Assembly: GCA_020847855.1 (NCBI GenBank)
Contig: JADLBH010000015.1
Coordinates: 62,001-126,000 of the forward strand
Length of the DNA stretch: 64,000 bases
Direction: 5' to 3'
Origin: Fimbriimonadaceae bacterium
GTDB lineage: Bacteria; Armatimonadota; Fimbriimonadia; Fimbriimonadales; Fimbriimonadaceae
Under the pieces are notes generated by a model, which had not been told where the DNA came from, ran no database searches, and saw only the letters and a program-made list of their open reading frames with translations. Each line of letters starts with the position of its first letter. Position 1 is the first letter of the stretch. Both the position numbers and the translations under genes were made by a program. Below are positions 17,764-26,531 of the stretch, piece after piece.

Positions 17764-18347
17764 GAACGGGGATCCTGGGAGGCACGTTCGACCCCCCTCA
17801 CAACGGTCACATCGCCCTCGCCCATGCTGCCCGAAGTGCCTTGTCGCTCGACGAGGTTTTGCTCGTCCCTGCGTCACGGAACCCGAACAAGGAGCATCCC
17901 CCTTGTGCCTCGGCTCGCGACCGGTTGCGAATGTGCTCGTTGGCGGCGGCGGGCGAGACGGGGATCGCGGTGTGCGACATCGAGGCGCAACGGAGCGGGT
18001 TCTCCTACACGGTGGACACCCTAGAGGACCTCTGCATGGTCCGGCCCGCGGACTATTGGCTGATCATGGGTGCGGACGCCCTGAGAGGCTTCATGGACTG
18101 GAGGGAGCCCCACCGCATCCTGCGATTGGCTCGCCTCGCGGTGGCGGTTCGGGACGGCCAGGACGTGAAGAGCCTAGTGGAGGACTGGGATCCCGCCGAC
18201 CGGGCGAGGGTGGATCCGGTCCCAATGCCAGAGATGCCCGTTTCGTCGTCTAAGATTAGGGAGCAACTGGTTCGCGCGGCTCCCGGTACGATCTCCGTTG
18301 CGCCAACCGTGTTGGACTACATTCGTGAGCGAGGCCTCTATCAATAA
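17760..18347 (+). CDS. nadD: nicotinate-nucleotide adenylyltransferase
   Basis: NadD makes nicotinic acid adenine dinucleotide in NAD synthesis. The 195-residue protein starts with the nucleotidyltransferase motif GGTFDPPHNGH (about 6-16) and carries the C-terminal SSSKIREQL signature. The ATG overlaps the obg stop by four bases. Confidence 0.96.
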   Translation: MRTGILGGTFDPPHNGHIALAHAARSALSLDEVLLVPASRNPNKEHPPCASARDRLRMCSLAAAGETGIAVCDIEAQRSGFSYTVDTLEDLCMVRPADYWLIMGADALRGFMDWREPHRILRLARLAVAVRDGQDVKSLVEDWDPADRARVDPVPMPEMPVSSSKIREQLVRAAPGTISVAPTVLDYIRERGLYQ

Positions 18348-18357
18348 CCGCGAAAGC

Positions 18358-18705
18358 ATGACGGCAGCCGAGAAGGCCGAACTGATCGCCGAGTTCGCCG
18401 ACGATATGAAGGCGGAACGCATCGAGACCCTGGACGTGAGCAAGAAGACCTCGGTCATGGAGATCCTCGTTGTCTGCACCGGGACGAGCGACACCCATGT
18501 GACCTCTATCGCCGACCGAGTCGAGGAAAAGCTGCGCGAGCGCGGCGTGCGTGCGTTGCGCTCTCAGACCGGGCCCAGCGCGAACGGGTGGTGCCTGTAC
18601 GACTTTGGGGACGTCGTATTCCATGTAATGCTCGAAGACAAGCGGCAGTTCTACGATCTGGAGACCCTATGGCGGACGATCCAAGACGACCCGAATCTGG
18701 TATAG
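18358..18705 (+). CDS. rsfS: ribosomal silencing factor RsfS
   Basis: RsfS binds L14 and blocks 30S-50S joining when nutrients are scarce. The 115-residue protein spans the family fold, with DVSKKTSVMEILVVCTGTS and WCLYDFGDVVFHVM. The ATG 10 bases after nadD gives the usual N-terminus; an in-frame upstream start would overlap nadD. Its 3' end overlaps the next gene by 37 bases. Confidence 0.94.
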   Translation: MTAAEKAELIAEFADDMKAERIETLDVSKKTSVMEILVVCTGTSDTHVTSIADRVEEKLRERGVRALRSQTGPSANGWCLYDFGDVVFHVMLEDKRQFYDLETLWRTIQDDPNLV

Positions 18706-19373
18706 GCAATGCGGCGCCAGCCGTGACCCCGGAGCAACTCGCCGAGGCCGACGACTTGCTTCGCCTCTCCCATCTCGCCCTCGTGCGGGGCGATACCAAA
18801 GAGTCGGACAGGATGCTCGAAAGGGCCTTGGAGGTTGCACCGGGCTCCGCGCAGGTGCTCGAGGAGATGGGAGATCGGCAAGTGAAGCAAAGGAAGCTTC
18901 AAGCCGCGAAGGAGAGCTACGCCGCCGCACTCGCCGCAGAGCCGAGCCGGGCAAGCGCGGAACGAAAATATGGCGAGACCGTGTTGGCGCTGCAAATGGT
19001 GCTCGATCCTTCCAAGATCCTCGGGGACGGCCTCGCTGAGGACGACTCCTTCGTGAGCGCACGCGCTCTCCCCGTCCTCTCGTTCCTCGTGCCTGGTCTG
19101 GGCCAGATCGTCAACGGCGAGGTACCCAAGGGGCTCACCATGCTCCTCGTCTGGGCGGGCTCGATCCTCCTGACCGGCATGCTCAGTGACCAGTTCCGGA
19201 CGTTTGGCTCATTGCTCCAGTCCGGTAGCGACTTCAACGCCCTCGCACTCTTGCCGCTCTTTTCCGCGGTAATGGCCTTTGGGTGGTCGGTCGGGGATGC
19301 CGCGAGCACGGCCAAGCTCAAGGAAAAGCGGCAGATCGTCCGCCCGACCCCACCGGTGGACAAGGAGTTCTAG
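18669..19373 (+). CDS. TPR-containing membrane protein
   Basis: This 234-residue protein begins inside rsfS. Residues about 20-110 form two to three tetratricopeptide-like helical pairs (LAEADDLLRLSHLALVRGD, ALEVAPGSAQVLEEMGDRQV). Two to three hydrophobic helices follow (about 133-220), including a PVLSFLVPGLGQIVNGEVPK segment resembling the TM2-type PGLGQ motif. The function is unknown. It is translationally coupled to the nadD-rsfS unit. Confidence 0.8.
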   Translation: MADDPRRPESGIGNAAPAVTPEQLAEADDLLRLSHLALVRGDTKESDRMLERALEVAPGSAQVLEEMGDRQVKQRKLQAAKESYAAALAAEPSRASAERKYGETVLALQMVLDPSKILGDGLAEDDSFVSARALPVLSFLVPGLGQIVNGEVPKGLTMLLVWAGSILLTGMLSDQFRTFGSLLQSGSDFNALALLPLFSAVMAFGWSVGDAASTAKLKEKRQIVRPTPPVDKEF

Positions 19374-19380
19374 GCCAGGA

Positions 19381-20592
19381 TTGGCGAGGGTCGCAGTCGT
19401 CGGAGGGGGATCGGTGGGCCTCTGGAGCGCGTACTCCCTTGCGTTGTGCGGGCACGAGGTCTCGGTTCTCGAGGCCGGCGCATTCCTCGTCGGGTGCTCG
19501 ATGAAGAACTCGGGCCTGCTCGTGCCGAGCCACCTGACCCCACTCGCGGCACCAGGGATCGTAGCCAAGGGCCTCAAATGGCTTGCCGATGCCAAGAGCC
19601 CGTTCTACCTGCGGCCGAGCCTCGATCCCAGGATGGTTCGCTGGGCGGCGCTCTTCCGCCAGTGCGCCACGAAGACGAAAGCTGCCGAGGGGGCCGAGGT
19701 TCTCTCGCGGCTCTCCACCGAAAGCTTGAGCCTCTATCGCGCGCTAGCTTCGGACCTTGATCTCGGCTTGAGAGAGAGCGGGCTGCTGATGCTCGCCCGG
19801 ACGCGAGCGGGCCTGGAAGAGGAGGTCCATGCCGCAGAACTGGCGAACAAGTTCGGTGTGGAAGCCCGAGTCCTTCGCGGCAACGAGCTGGGTGCGCACG
19901 AGCCCTTGGCCGAGTGTTTTGGCGGAGTCCTCTATCCTGGCGACGCCCAACTTGACCCCACTCGAATGATGTCAGCCATGCTAGACAGGCTCCGCGACAT
20001 GGGAGCCTCCCTGCAGGAGAACCTGGGTCGGGTGAGCCTTCGCTTGGTCGGGGAGGAAGTGGCGGCCAAGATCGGCGGGGCTTCCTGGGACGCTGAGTTC
20101 GTTGTGCTCGCGTGTGGTGCCCGCTCCGGCGTGGAGATGCAGGAGCTGGGCCATCGCCTACCCATGGTGGGCGGGAAGGGGTACAGCTTCGATGTTCCCG
20201 CCTCTGGCCTCACGGTCGCGCGACCCACCATCCTCGTCGAGGACAGAGTGGCCATGAGCCCTTTAGGAGACCATGTGCGGCTTGGCGGAACGATGGAGAT
20301 TGGGACCGACCCGGAGAAAGTGGCGGTGAGGCGCGTGCGGGGCATTGCCGACGCCGTCCCAAGGTATTTGGCAGCCGCCGCACCCGAACCGACCGCGGTA
20401 TGGTCAGGGCTACGGCCCTGTTCCCCCGACGGCCTGCCCTACGTCGGTCGAACGGCCATAGCAAAGAACCTCATCGTGGCGACCGGGCACGCTATGCTCG
20501 GTATCACGCTCTCTCCAGTTACAGGGCGGCTGGTCGCAGACTCCTTAGAAGGTCGCAACGAACCGGAGCTCTCGCCCGACCGATTCCTCTAG
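19381..20592 (+). CDS. FAD-dependent D-amino-acid dehydrogenase/oxidase family
   Basis: This 403-residue DAO-fold flavoprotein has the dinucleotide motif VAVVGGGSVGLWSAYSLA at the extreme N-terminus, an FAD-binding Glu at the end of strand 2 (VLEAG), and a C-terminal block (WSGLRPCSPDGLPYVGR, then ATGHAMLGITLSP) typical of DadA and glycine or sarcosine oxidases. The start is TTG, preceded by AGGCCAGGA seven bases after the previous stop. The substrate (D-amino acid or hydroxyproline) cannot be decided. It ends with a 4-base convergent overlap with hom. Confidence 0.88.
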   Translation: MARVAVVGGGSVGLWSAYSLALCGHEVSVLEAGAFLVGCSMKNSGLLVPSHLTPLAAPGIVAKGLKWLADAKSPFYLRPSLDPRMVRWAALFRQCATKTKAAEGAEVLSRLSTESLSLYRALASDLDLGLRESGLLMLARTRAGLEEEVHAAELANKFGVEARVLRGNELGAHEPLAECFGGVLYPGDAQLDPTRMMSAMLDRLRDMGASLQENLGRVSLRLVGEEVAAKIGGASWDAEFVVLACGARSGVEMQELGHRLPMVGGKGYSFDVPASGLTVARPTILVEDRVAMSPLGDHVRLGGTMEIGTDPEKVAVRRVRGIADAVPRYLAAAAPEPTAVWSGLRPCSPDGLPYVGRTAIAKNLIVATGHAMLGITLSPVTGRLVADSLEGRNEPELSPDRFL

Positions 20593-21857
20593 TCTAGGAT
20601 GCGCAGGGAGAGGGCCGGGGCTCGCACGGCACCGGTCTTCTCGATCTTGCTCAAGACCTGGGCGATCACGGGCTCGCTCGTAACGTGGGTCAGGATCGTG
20701 AGGTTCCCCGCCGCCCCTTCCGCGCCGACCAGACGTGCCTGGGCATGGGTGATCGAGACGCCGTGCTCACCCAAGGCCGTTGCCACCTTCCCGATGAGGC
20801 CAGGACGATCATGGACCGGGAAGCGAAGGTAGAACCGGCTCGTGCCCGGCACGTGCCGGACCTTCGTGCTCTTCGCAGGATCCCAAGGGATCCGCCAATC
20901 GGGGTGGCGGACAAGCTCCACGATGTCTCCGAGCACGGCGCTCGCGGTCGGGAGGGAGCCTGCGCCCCGTCCATAGAACAAGGTTTCCCCGGTGGCCTCG
21001 CCGCGCAGGAGCACCGCGTTGTACTCGTCGCTCACGGGGCCAAGGACATGGGTGTATGGCACGAGGGCGGGGTGGACGCGAAGATCAAGGGCGTCCTCGA
21101 CTCGCTTTGCGACCGCTACCGGCTTGATCACGTACCCAAAGCTGTCGGCGGTCTGGATGTCAATGGGCTCGATTGCCTCGATCCCTTCCCTCTCGATCTG
21201 GTCGAGCCCGACCGCGGTCTGGAACATGATCTCGGCGAGCAATATGAGCTTGTGGGCGGCATCGGAGCCGTTGACGTCCAGGGTCGGGTCCGCTTCCGCC
21301 AGTCCGCGCTCCTGAGCAAGTGCGACGGCCGTCGCGTAGTCGAGCCCGTCCTGGTGCATCCTGCTCAGGACGAAGTTGGAAGTGCCGTTCAGGATCCCGA
21401 CCATTTGATCCACCTCGTCCGCGATCAACCCCGTCGAGATCGCGCGGAGCAAAGGTATCCCCCCGCAGACGCTCGCTTCGAATCCGATCGGCCTCCCGGA
21501 CGCATGGCTCGCGGCCAAGAGCTCGGCCCCGTGCCGGGCAAGCACCGCCTTGTTCGCGGTAACCACCGACTTCCCTGCTCCCAGGGCCCGGAGGATGTAG
21601 CTCCGGGCAGGCTCTATACCTCCCATCAGCTCGACGACCACGTCCACGTCGTCGGCCTCGATGACCTGCGCGGGGTCGGTCGTAACCATCGAGGAAGGAA
21701 GCCTGCGCTCGCGCGTATCGTCGCGGACGAGGGCGCGTGTGACACGAATCTCGTGGTCGAGTCGGTGCCTGAGGTTGGCACCGCCCTTCTCCAGTAGATC
21801 TACCAGCCCCGAGCCGACGGTGCCGAGTCCGAGAATCCCGAGCCGGGTCGCCTTCAC
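20589..21857 (-). CDS. hom: homoserine dehydrogenase
   Basis: Hom reduces aspartate semialdehyde to homoserine, the branch point for threonine and methionine. The 422-residue protein has an NAD(P)-binding N-terminus (GLGTVGSGLV at about 10-19), the catalytic domain and a C-terminal ACT domain (HDRPGLIGKVATALGEHG) for feedback control. It overlaps metB by four bases, so homoserine synthesis and use are co-transcribed. asd is encoded at 54.3 kb. Confidence 0.96.
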   Translation of the reverse strand: MKATRLGILGLGTVGSGLVDLLEKGGANLRHRLDHEIRVTRALVRDDTRERRLPSSMVTTDPAQVIEADDVDVVVELMGGIEPARSYILRALGAGKSVVTANKAVLARHGAELLAASHASGRPIGFEASVCGGIPLLRAISTGLIADEVDQMVGILNGTSNFVLSRMHQDGLDYATAVALAQERGLAEADPTLDVNGSDAAHKLILLAEIMFQTAVGLDQIEREGIEAIEPIDIQTADSFGYVIKPVAVAKRVEDALDLRVHPALVPYTHVLGPVSDEYNAVLLRGEATGETLFYGRGAGSLPTASAVLGDIVELVRHPDWRIPWDPAKSTKVRHVPGTSRFYLRFPVHDRPGLIGKVATALGEHGVSITHAQARLVGAEGAAGNLTILTHVTSEPVIAQVLSKIEKTGAVRAPALSLRILD

Positions 21858-23029
21858 GCGGGCGTGGCTTCTAGGGCTTGGTCAAGGTCGGCAAGAATGT
21901 CCTCAATGTTCTCGATCCCGATGGAGAGTCGCACGACGCCCATCGTGATCCCTACCTTCTCTCGAACCTCGGGATCCACGCTAGCGTGGGTCATGGTCGC
22001 GGGATGGTTGGCGAGTGAGGCCGTTCCGCCGAGCGACTCGGCGAGGGTGAACAGCTCCAAGGACGATAGGAACTTTCGAGCCGCGGCCTCGCCGCCCATG
22101 AGTTCGAGGGAGAGCATCGCTCCCGGACGCCTCATCTGCATGCACGCAACCTCGTGGTTGGGGTGCTCCTCTAGCCCTGGGAAATAGACGGACTTGACCT
22201 TGGGATGGGCCTGAAGGTGCCTCGCGACCGCCTCCGCGTTGTCACAGTGGCGCTGCATGCGGAGCTCAAGGGTCTTCAAACCTCGAAGGACGAGCCAGCA
22301 GTCCTGCGGGCCGGGCACGAGCCCGCACGCGTTCTGGATGAACTTCAAACGTGAGTGGAGCGCGTCGTCGTTCATCGTGAGCGCACCGCCGATCACGTCG
22401 GAGTGGCCGTTGAGGTACTTCGTCGTCGAATATAGGACCACATCGGCCCCGAGTTCCAAGGGCCGTTGGAGGATCGGGCTTGCGAACGTATTGTCCACGA
22501 CCACCGTGGCACCGGCAGACTTGCCGATCTCGCAGGCCGACTTGAGGTCGGTGATGCGGATCAATGGGTTCGAGGGGGACTCGAGCCATACCATTCGGAC
22601 GCCGGGCCGCATTGCAGCACGGAGCTGATCGAGATCCGTCGTATCCACGAAGGTGAACCGGATCCCCAGGTTCGCATAGACCTTGGTGAACATGCGGAAA
22701 CACCCGCCGTACAGATCGCCGCAGGCCACGACCTCGTCGCCCGTGCTGAGCGAGTTCATCACGCACGCGACGGCAGCAAGGCCACTGGCATAGACAAGCG
22801 CGTACTTGCTGCCCTCGACCTCGGCCAGGGCTTCTTCGAGCACCGTGCGCGTCGGGTTCTCGCTTCGGGCGTAGCTCAGCTTTCTACCGAAGCTGTCGCG
22901 CGGGTTTCCGGGCTCGTCCTGGGAGAAGGTCGCGGTCTGATAGATCGGAAACGTGACCGATCCGACCGTCTTGTCCTTGGGGACCCGGCCGTGTACGGCG
23001 CGGGTGGATGTGCCCTTACTTCTTGACAT
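21854..23029 (-). CDS. metB: cystathionine gamma-synthase/lyase family PLP enzyme
   Basis: This Cys/Met-metabolism PLP enzyme has 391 residues from the chosen ATG. The Schiff-base Lys lies in LYSTTKYLNGHSDVIGG, and the substrate block ESPSNPLIRITDL is present. The pairing with hom suggests cystathionine gamma-synthase acting on an acylated homoserine; gamma-lyase is the alternative, and the sequence alone does not separate them. The ATG overlaps the end of the YHS lipoprotein gene by 14 bases. A longer open frame upstream lacks family similarity. Confidence 0.9.
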   Translation of the reverse strand: MSRSKGTSTRAVHGRVPKDKTVGSVTFPIYQTATFSQDEPGNPRDSFGRKLSYARSENPTRTVLEEALAEVEGSKYALVYASGLAAVACVMNSLSTGDEVVACGDLYGGCFRMFTKVYANLGIRFTFVDTTDLDQLRAAMRPGVRMVWLESPSNPLIRITDLKSACEIGKSAGATVVVDNTFASPILQRPLELGADVVLYSTTKYLNGHSDVIGGALTMNDDALHSRLKFIQNACGLVPGPQDCWLVLRGLKTLELRMQRHCDNAEAVARHLQAHPKVKSVYFPGLEEHPNHEVACMQMRRPGAMLSLELMGGEAAARKFLSSLELFTLAESLGGTASLANHPATMTHASVDPEVREKVGITMGVVRLSIGIENIEDILADLDQALEATPA

Positions 23030-23360
23030 ACTTGGCCGGATCCTTCTTGAACGCGCCAGGACACCCGTCGCAGCAGAAGTAGTACCGCTTCCCCTCGTAG
23101 TCCTGGTACCCAACCGCTTTCTCGGGGGACTCGACCTTCGTGCCCATTACCGGGCACACGACATTGCCCTCGGCGTCCTTGCTGATCTCGATGTCCGTGG
23201 GCCAGGCCGCAGCCTGGAGCTTGGCATCTCCCGTGGCGGCGCCGGTGGACTTCACGGCATTGGCGTTCTCGCCGGAGGCAGCAGCCTCGGGCTCCGGGGC
23301 GCAGCCGATGAGGAACACGACGGCGAGAGCGGTGAGGGTGGCGGCGAAGGTTCGGAACAT
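23016..23360 (-). CDS. YHS-domain lipoprotein
   Basis: This 114-residue protein has a lipoprotein signal (ALAVVFLIGC lipobox near residue 21), a short Ala-rich linker and a C-terminal YHS domain with VVCPVMGTKV and YYFCCDGCPGAFKKDP. YHS domains occur in metal-handling proteins and are thought to bind copper or other soft metals through these Cys residues. It is the first gene of a unit with metB and hom. A TACAAT box lies six bases before the ATG, so its mRNA is likely leaderless. Confidence 0.88.
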   Translation of the reverse strand: MFRTFAATLTALAVVFLIGCAPEPEAAASGENANAVKSTGAATGDAKLQAAAWPTDIEISKDAEGNVVCPVMGTKVESPEKAVGYQDYEGKRYYFCCDGCPGAFKKDPAKYVKK

Positions 23361-23366
23361 GTCTTC

Positions 23367-23372
23367 ATTGTA
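23367..23372 (-). promoter_or_regulatory. -10 box of YHS lipoprotein-metB-hom operon (leaderless-type)
   Basis: TACAAT on the minus strand, followed by six bases (gaagac) and the ATG. It lies back to back with the aminotransferase promoter, 34 bases away. Confidence 0.65.
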
Positions 23373-23405
23373 TCCAGTCCCTGGGCGATCCCATCGGGCC
23401 TTGTG

Positions 23406-23411
23406 TACACT
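23406..23411 (+). promoter_or_regulatory. -10 box of aminotransferase gene (leaderless-type)
   Basis: TACACT, then six bases (ggcgcc) and the ATG. No Shine-Dalgarno sequence fits between. It is divergent from the YHS-metB-hom promoter. Confidence 0.6.
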
Positions 23412-23417
23412 GGCGCC

Positions 23418-24629
23418 ATGCCGGTCGTCTCCCAGCGGGGCAGGAACATGCCACCTTCCCCGGTCCGCAAGCTTGCGCCCTTTGCCGACGCCGCCAAGGC
23501 GAGGGGGGTCGAAATCCTCCATCTCAACATAGGGCAGCCGGACCTGGAGAGCCCGCCCGCCTTCTGGGACGCGGTACGAGGCTCCACTCTCAAAACCTTG
23601 GAGTACGGCCATGCCAGCGGGCTTGCCGAGCTCCGCGAGGAAATGGCGGCGTACTACCGTTCCATCGGGATCAGTGTGGATGCCGCGCAAGTGTTGGTCT
23701 GCACCGCCGGCTCCGAAGCCTTGAACTTCGCCCTCTCCGCGTGCCTCGAACCGGGGAGCGAGGTGATCGTACCCGAGCCTTTCTATGCCAATTACATCGG
23801 ATTTGCGACTTGGTTCGACGGTAAGGTCGTCCCAGTCCCCACGAGGATCGAGGACGATTTCGCCCTTCCCTCGACGCAGGAGTTCGAAGCTAGGATCACG
23901 CCGAGGACCAGGGCGATCTTGATCAACAATCCTGGGAATCCTACCGGCACGGTCTTTGCCGACCGCCAGCTCGAAGAACTCGCCGAGCTCTGTGCCTCGA
24001 AGGACCTGTGGCTTATCAGCGACGAGGTCTATCGCGACTTCAACTTTTCCGGACGGCCAATCCGATCCATCCTCCAGCTTGATGGTTTGGGAGACGCAGG
24101 GATCATGGTGGACTCGGTGAGCAAGCGATACTCTCTCTGCGGCGCCCGGGTCGGCTTCCTGGTGAGCCGCCATGCGGATTTCAACGATGCGACGGCCCGA
24201 CTCGCGATGGCCCGGCTATCGCCCCCCACCCTTGAACAGCTCGGCGTGGTCGCGGCCCTGCGGGACACCAAGCCAGAGTATTTCGAAGGCCTCAGAGCCG
24301 AGTACCGCTCGCGGAAGGATCTGCTCGTCGAGAGACTAAGAGCGATCTCTGGCGCGGTGTGCCCGGAGATCGAAGGCGCGTTCTACGCCATGGTCCGATT
24401 ACCCATTGACGACTCCGACCGGTTCTGCCAGTGGCTCTTGGAGGAGTTCGACCATGAGGGCGCCACGGTGATGCTCGCCCCAGGGACGGGCTTCTATGCG
24501 ACTACAGGAAGCGGTCGGGACGAGGTGAGGATCGCCTATGTCCTGGGGAAGGACAGGCTGATACGGGCGATGGACGCCCTGGAAGCCGCCCTCGCGGTGT
24601 ATCCTGGAGCCAAGGTACCGACGGCTTAG
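23418..24629 (+). CDS. class I PLP aminotransferase
   Basis: This 403-residue fold-type I aminotransferase has NNPGNPTGTVF (the PLP-binding Asn region), ISDEVYRDF and the Schiff-base Lys in VDSVSKRYSLCGARVGF. It resembles the aspartate/aromatic aminotransferase AspC-type Ib group; substrate specificity cannot be assigned. A far longer open frame runs upstream, but the ATG six bases after a -10 box marks the start. The 3' end overlaps rpmB by four bases. Confidence 0.92.
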   Translation: MPVVSQRGRNMPPSPVRKLAPFADAAKARGVEILHLNIGQPDLESPPAFWDAVRGSTLKTLEYGHASGLAELREEMAAYYRSIGISVDAAQVLVCTAGSEALNFALSACLEPGSEVIVPEPFYANYIGFATWFDGKVVPVPTRIEDDFALPSTQEFEARITPRTRAILINNPGNPTGTVFADRQLEELAELCASKDLWLISDEVYRDFNFSGRPIRSILQLDGLGDAGIMVDSVSKRYSLCGARVGFLVSRHADFNDATARLAMARLSPPTLEQLGVVAALRDTKPEYFEGLRAEYRSRKDLLVERLRAISGAVCPEIEGAFYAMVRLPIDDSDRFCQWLLEEFDHEGATVMLAPGTGFYATTGSGRDEVRIAYVLGKDRLIRAMDALEAALAVYPGAKVPTA

Positions 24630-24889
24630 TAGGTCGGCTTGGTCAGCCAGTGCTTCGGGATAGGCTTGAGCCCGCTCAGTACGGCGGCCATCTCAGGGCT
24701 CTTGAGCACTGAGGTGGCCACGGTGAGCGAGACCTTACCGGTCGGGGTCAGGATCGTCACCTTCTGCAGGTTCGGGAGCTGGAGTCGGTTCTTCTTGGGC
24801 GCGCGGAACTTCCACTGCCCGGAGTGGCGGTGGCGAATGTGCTTCGCATTGTTGGCGCGCTTTCCGCTGACTTGACAGATCCTTGGCAT
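24626..24889 (-). CDS. rpmB: 50S ribosomal protein L28
   Basis: This 87-residue protein carries the L28 signature at its N-terminus (MPRICQVSGKRANNAKHI) and the basic stretch PNLQKVTI. It is slightly longer than usual (62-78) owing to a C-terminal extension ending KPIPKHWLTKPTY. The ATG has a GGGAG element about 10 bases upstream, and a CATAAT-like box lies further upstream. It stands alone, not with rpmG. Confidence 0.94.
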   Translation of the reverse strand: MPRICQVSGKRANNAKHIRHRHSGQWKFRAPKKNRLQLPNLQKVTILTPTGKVSLTVATSVLKSPEMAAVLSGLKPIPKHWLTKPTY

Positions 24890-24963
24890 CGAACGAGACT
24901 CCCGTGGAGGGCCCGCGAGGCGGGCGGAGACTATTATGCCGCGAATCCCAAGGCTCGGTAGGA

Positions 24964-26103
24964 CTAGAACGTATCCAGCATGGAGACAGGCAGCGATCCG
25001 AAGAACCGAGCCGCCGCTTCGGCGTCTCTGCGGACCTTGATCTGGACGAAGCCGTCCGACACGAGTTGGGAGAAGGAGGGCGAACCCATGTACGCTTGGC
25101 TCAAGGTCGCGACCGAGAGGCTGAGGCCTGCGTCGTTCGAGGCTGCCACCTCGACCCGCCCGTTGTCCCAGCCAACCGTCCACGGGCCGCAGTTCCACCG
25201 GGCGTGGGCGTCGTCCACATGCAAGGTGAACGTTCCTTTCCCCTCCGGCTGGAGCAGTCGGAGCGCGGCGGGCACATCCACCAATCGGAACATCGTCATT
25301 CCGTGGCGGCGTGCCTCCATTCCTTGCTCCATAAAGTGCGAAAGGAACCGACTGTCTGGCGGTTCGTTCCACCGAATCGCCTCTTGATTGCTCACCATGG
25401 AGTGGAAGAGGTTGATTAGGGCGTCATGGCCTTCCGCGTCGGCATAGACCGCCTCGCTCGCCTCCGCCGTGCCCCAGAACCCGTCGAACTTGACGACCGC
25501 ATAGGCGCGCACGGGGTTGCCCAACGCGTAGATCGCACCGTTGGCCGGGGCGAGGCGAAGAGCCCACTCCTCTGTGCGCCGTACGAGGTTCCCCGAGCGC
25601 GTCGCAGCAAACTCTGCATAGCAGCCCTGAAGCTTCTTCCAGTCTTTGGGATCGAGCCGAGCGACCTCCATGCCGCTCGCACGCCTCGGAAGCCGATGGG
25701 ACGGGCTCTTGATCTGCCACTGGTACCCGCTCAGGCCGTATCCGAACCTCGCATAGTAGGCGTTCTTGAAGGCATAGAGGGCGCTCAAGGGTTGGCCGTT
25801 CTCCCTCATAGCGCCGAGGAGACCCGCCATCAAGTCCGCGCCGTGGCTCGATCTTCGATCCTCAATGAGGGTCGCGACGGCGGCAACGCCCCCACACCGC
25901 ACCGGCACCGGGCCCCGAGCCACCGTATAGTCGCGCACTCGGCACGCGCTCACCACCCGGCCCCCCTCTCGCACGAGGAACCGCTTCTCCCCCTTGGACG
26001 GCGGTGCCGCGGGCTCCCTGGGTGCGGACTGGGTGTAGACCCAGTGGAGGACGCTGTTCCACTCCTCCACGGTCGAGGGCTTGACTTCTTCGAAACCCGC
26101 CAT
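24964..26103 (-). CDS. Eis-like GNAT acetyltransferase with SCP2-like domain
   Basis: This 379-residue protein has a GNAT fold at the N-terminus; the acetyl-CoA-loop region is around VRCGGVAAVATLIEDRRSSH, as in Eis proteins. A second GNAT-like half follows (about 140-270), then a C-terminal sterol-carrier-protein-2-like domain (about 275-375). This is the three-domain layout of mycobacterial Eis and its relatives. The acceptor substrate is unknown. It is followed by 74 bases holding the rpmB leader. Confidence 0.85.
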   Translation of the reverse strand: MAGFEEVKPSTVEEWNSVLHWVYTQSAPREPAAPPSKGEKRFLVREGGRVVSACRVRDYTVARGPVPVRCGGVAAVATLIEDRRSSHGADLMAGLLGAMRENGQPLSALYAFKNAYYARFGYGLSGYQWQIKSPSHRLPRRASGMEVARLDPKDWKKLQGCYAEFAATRSGNLVRRTEEWALRLAPANGAIYALGNPVRAYAVVKFDGFWGTAEASEAVYADAEGHDALINLFHSMVSNQEAIRWNEPPDSRFLSHFMEQGMEARRHGMTMFRLVDVPAALRLLQPEGKGTFTLHVDDAHARWNCGPWTVGWDNGRVEVAASNDAGLSLSVATLSQAYMGSPSFSQLVSDGFVQIKVRRDAEAAARFFGSLPVSMLDTF

Positions 26104-26111
26104 CGGTCACT

Positions 26112-26492
26112 TCAAGTTACCATGCCTTCACCGGGTTCGTCACCGTAGTGGCGTCGCACTTCCGGCCGGAACCACGCCAGGAGAAGCGGGAGGCAGATGG
26201 GCGTGAAGATCACGCTCCCCGCGCCCAGGACGATGTTCACCAAATGGACCTCCCACCTCCGACGGCCCGCGTAGCTAGGAAGGGTGAACGATATGGCGGC
26301 GAAAACGAGCGCAGCCACGGCGAACGTGACAGAGATCATCTGGATCGCCCATGCCGCCTCCTCGTAGTCTATCGAGTTCGGCACGAGGCTCCACCAGTGG
26401 GATCGAAAGTAGAAGCATCCCCAGGCCAGGGCGAGGTTCAGCAGTCCGTTGAGGCAGCAATAGACTGTGTACCATGCGACGGCCCTTGGCAT
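26112..26492 (-). CDS. four-helix membrane protein, unknown function
   Basis: This 126-residue protein has about four hydrophobic helices (CCLNGLLNLALAWGCFYF, WAIQMISVTFAVAALVFAAI, and VNIVLGAGSVIFTPICLPLL) and charged ends. No family is recognised. I prefer the ATG that lies seven bases after a TAGAAT box; an ATG three codons upstream overlaps that box. It precedes the Eis-like gene by eight bases and may be cotranscribed. Confidence 0.7.
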   Translation of the reverse strand: MPRAVAWYTVYCCLNGLLNLALAWGCFYFRSHWWSLVPNSIDYEEAAWAIQMISVTFAVAALVFAAISFTLPSYAGRRRWEVHLVNIVLGAGSVIFTPICLPLLLAWFRPEVRRHYGDEPGEGMVT

Positions 26493-26499
26493 CACCGTC

Positions 26500-26505
26500 A
26501 TTCTA
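26500..26505 (-). promoter_or_regulatory. -10 box of membrane protein gene (leaderless-type)
   Basis: TAGAAT on the minus strand, seven bases before the chosen ATG. No ribosome site intervenes. Confidence 0.5.
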
Positions 26506-26531
26506 GCGGCCCACTGCGCCAAACTGGTCGA

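Noticed and set aside
20685-21797. A 370-codon plus-strand open frame
   Set aside because: It lies opposite hom, whose catalytic and ACT domains are intact.
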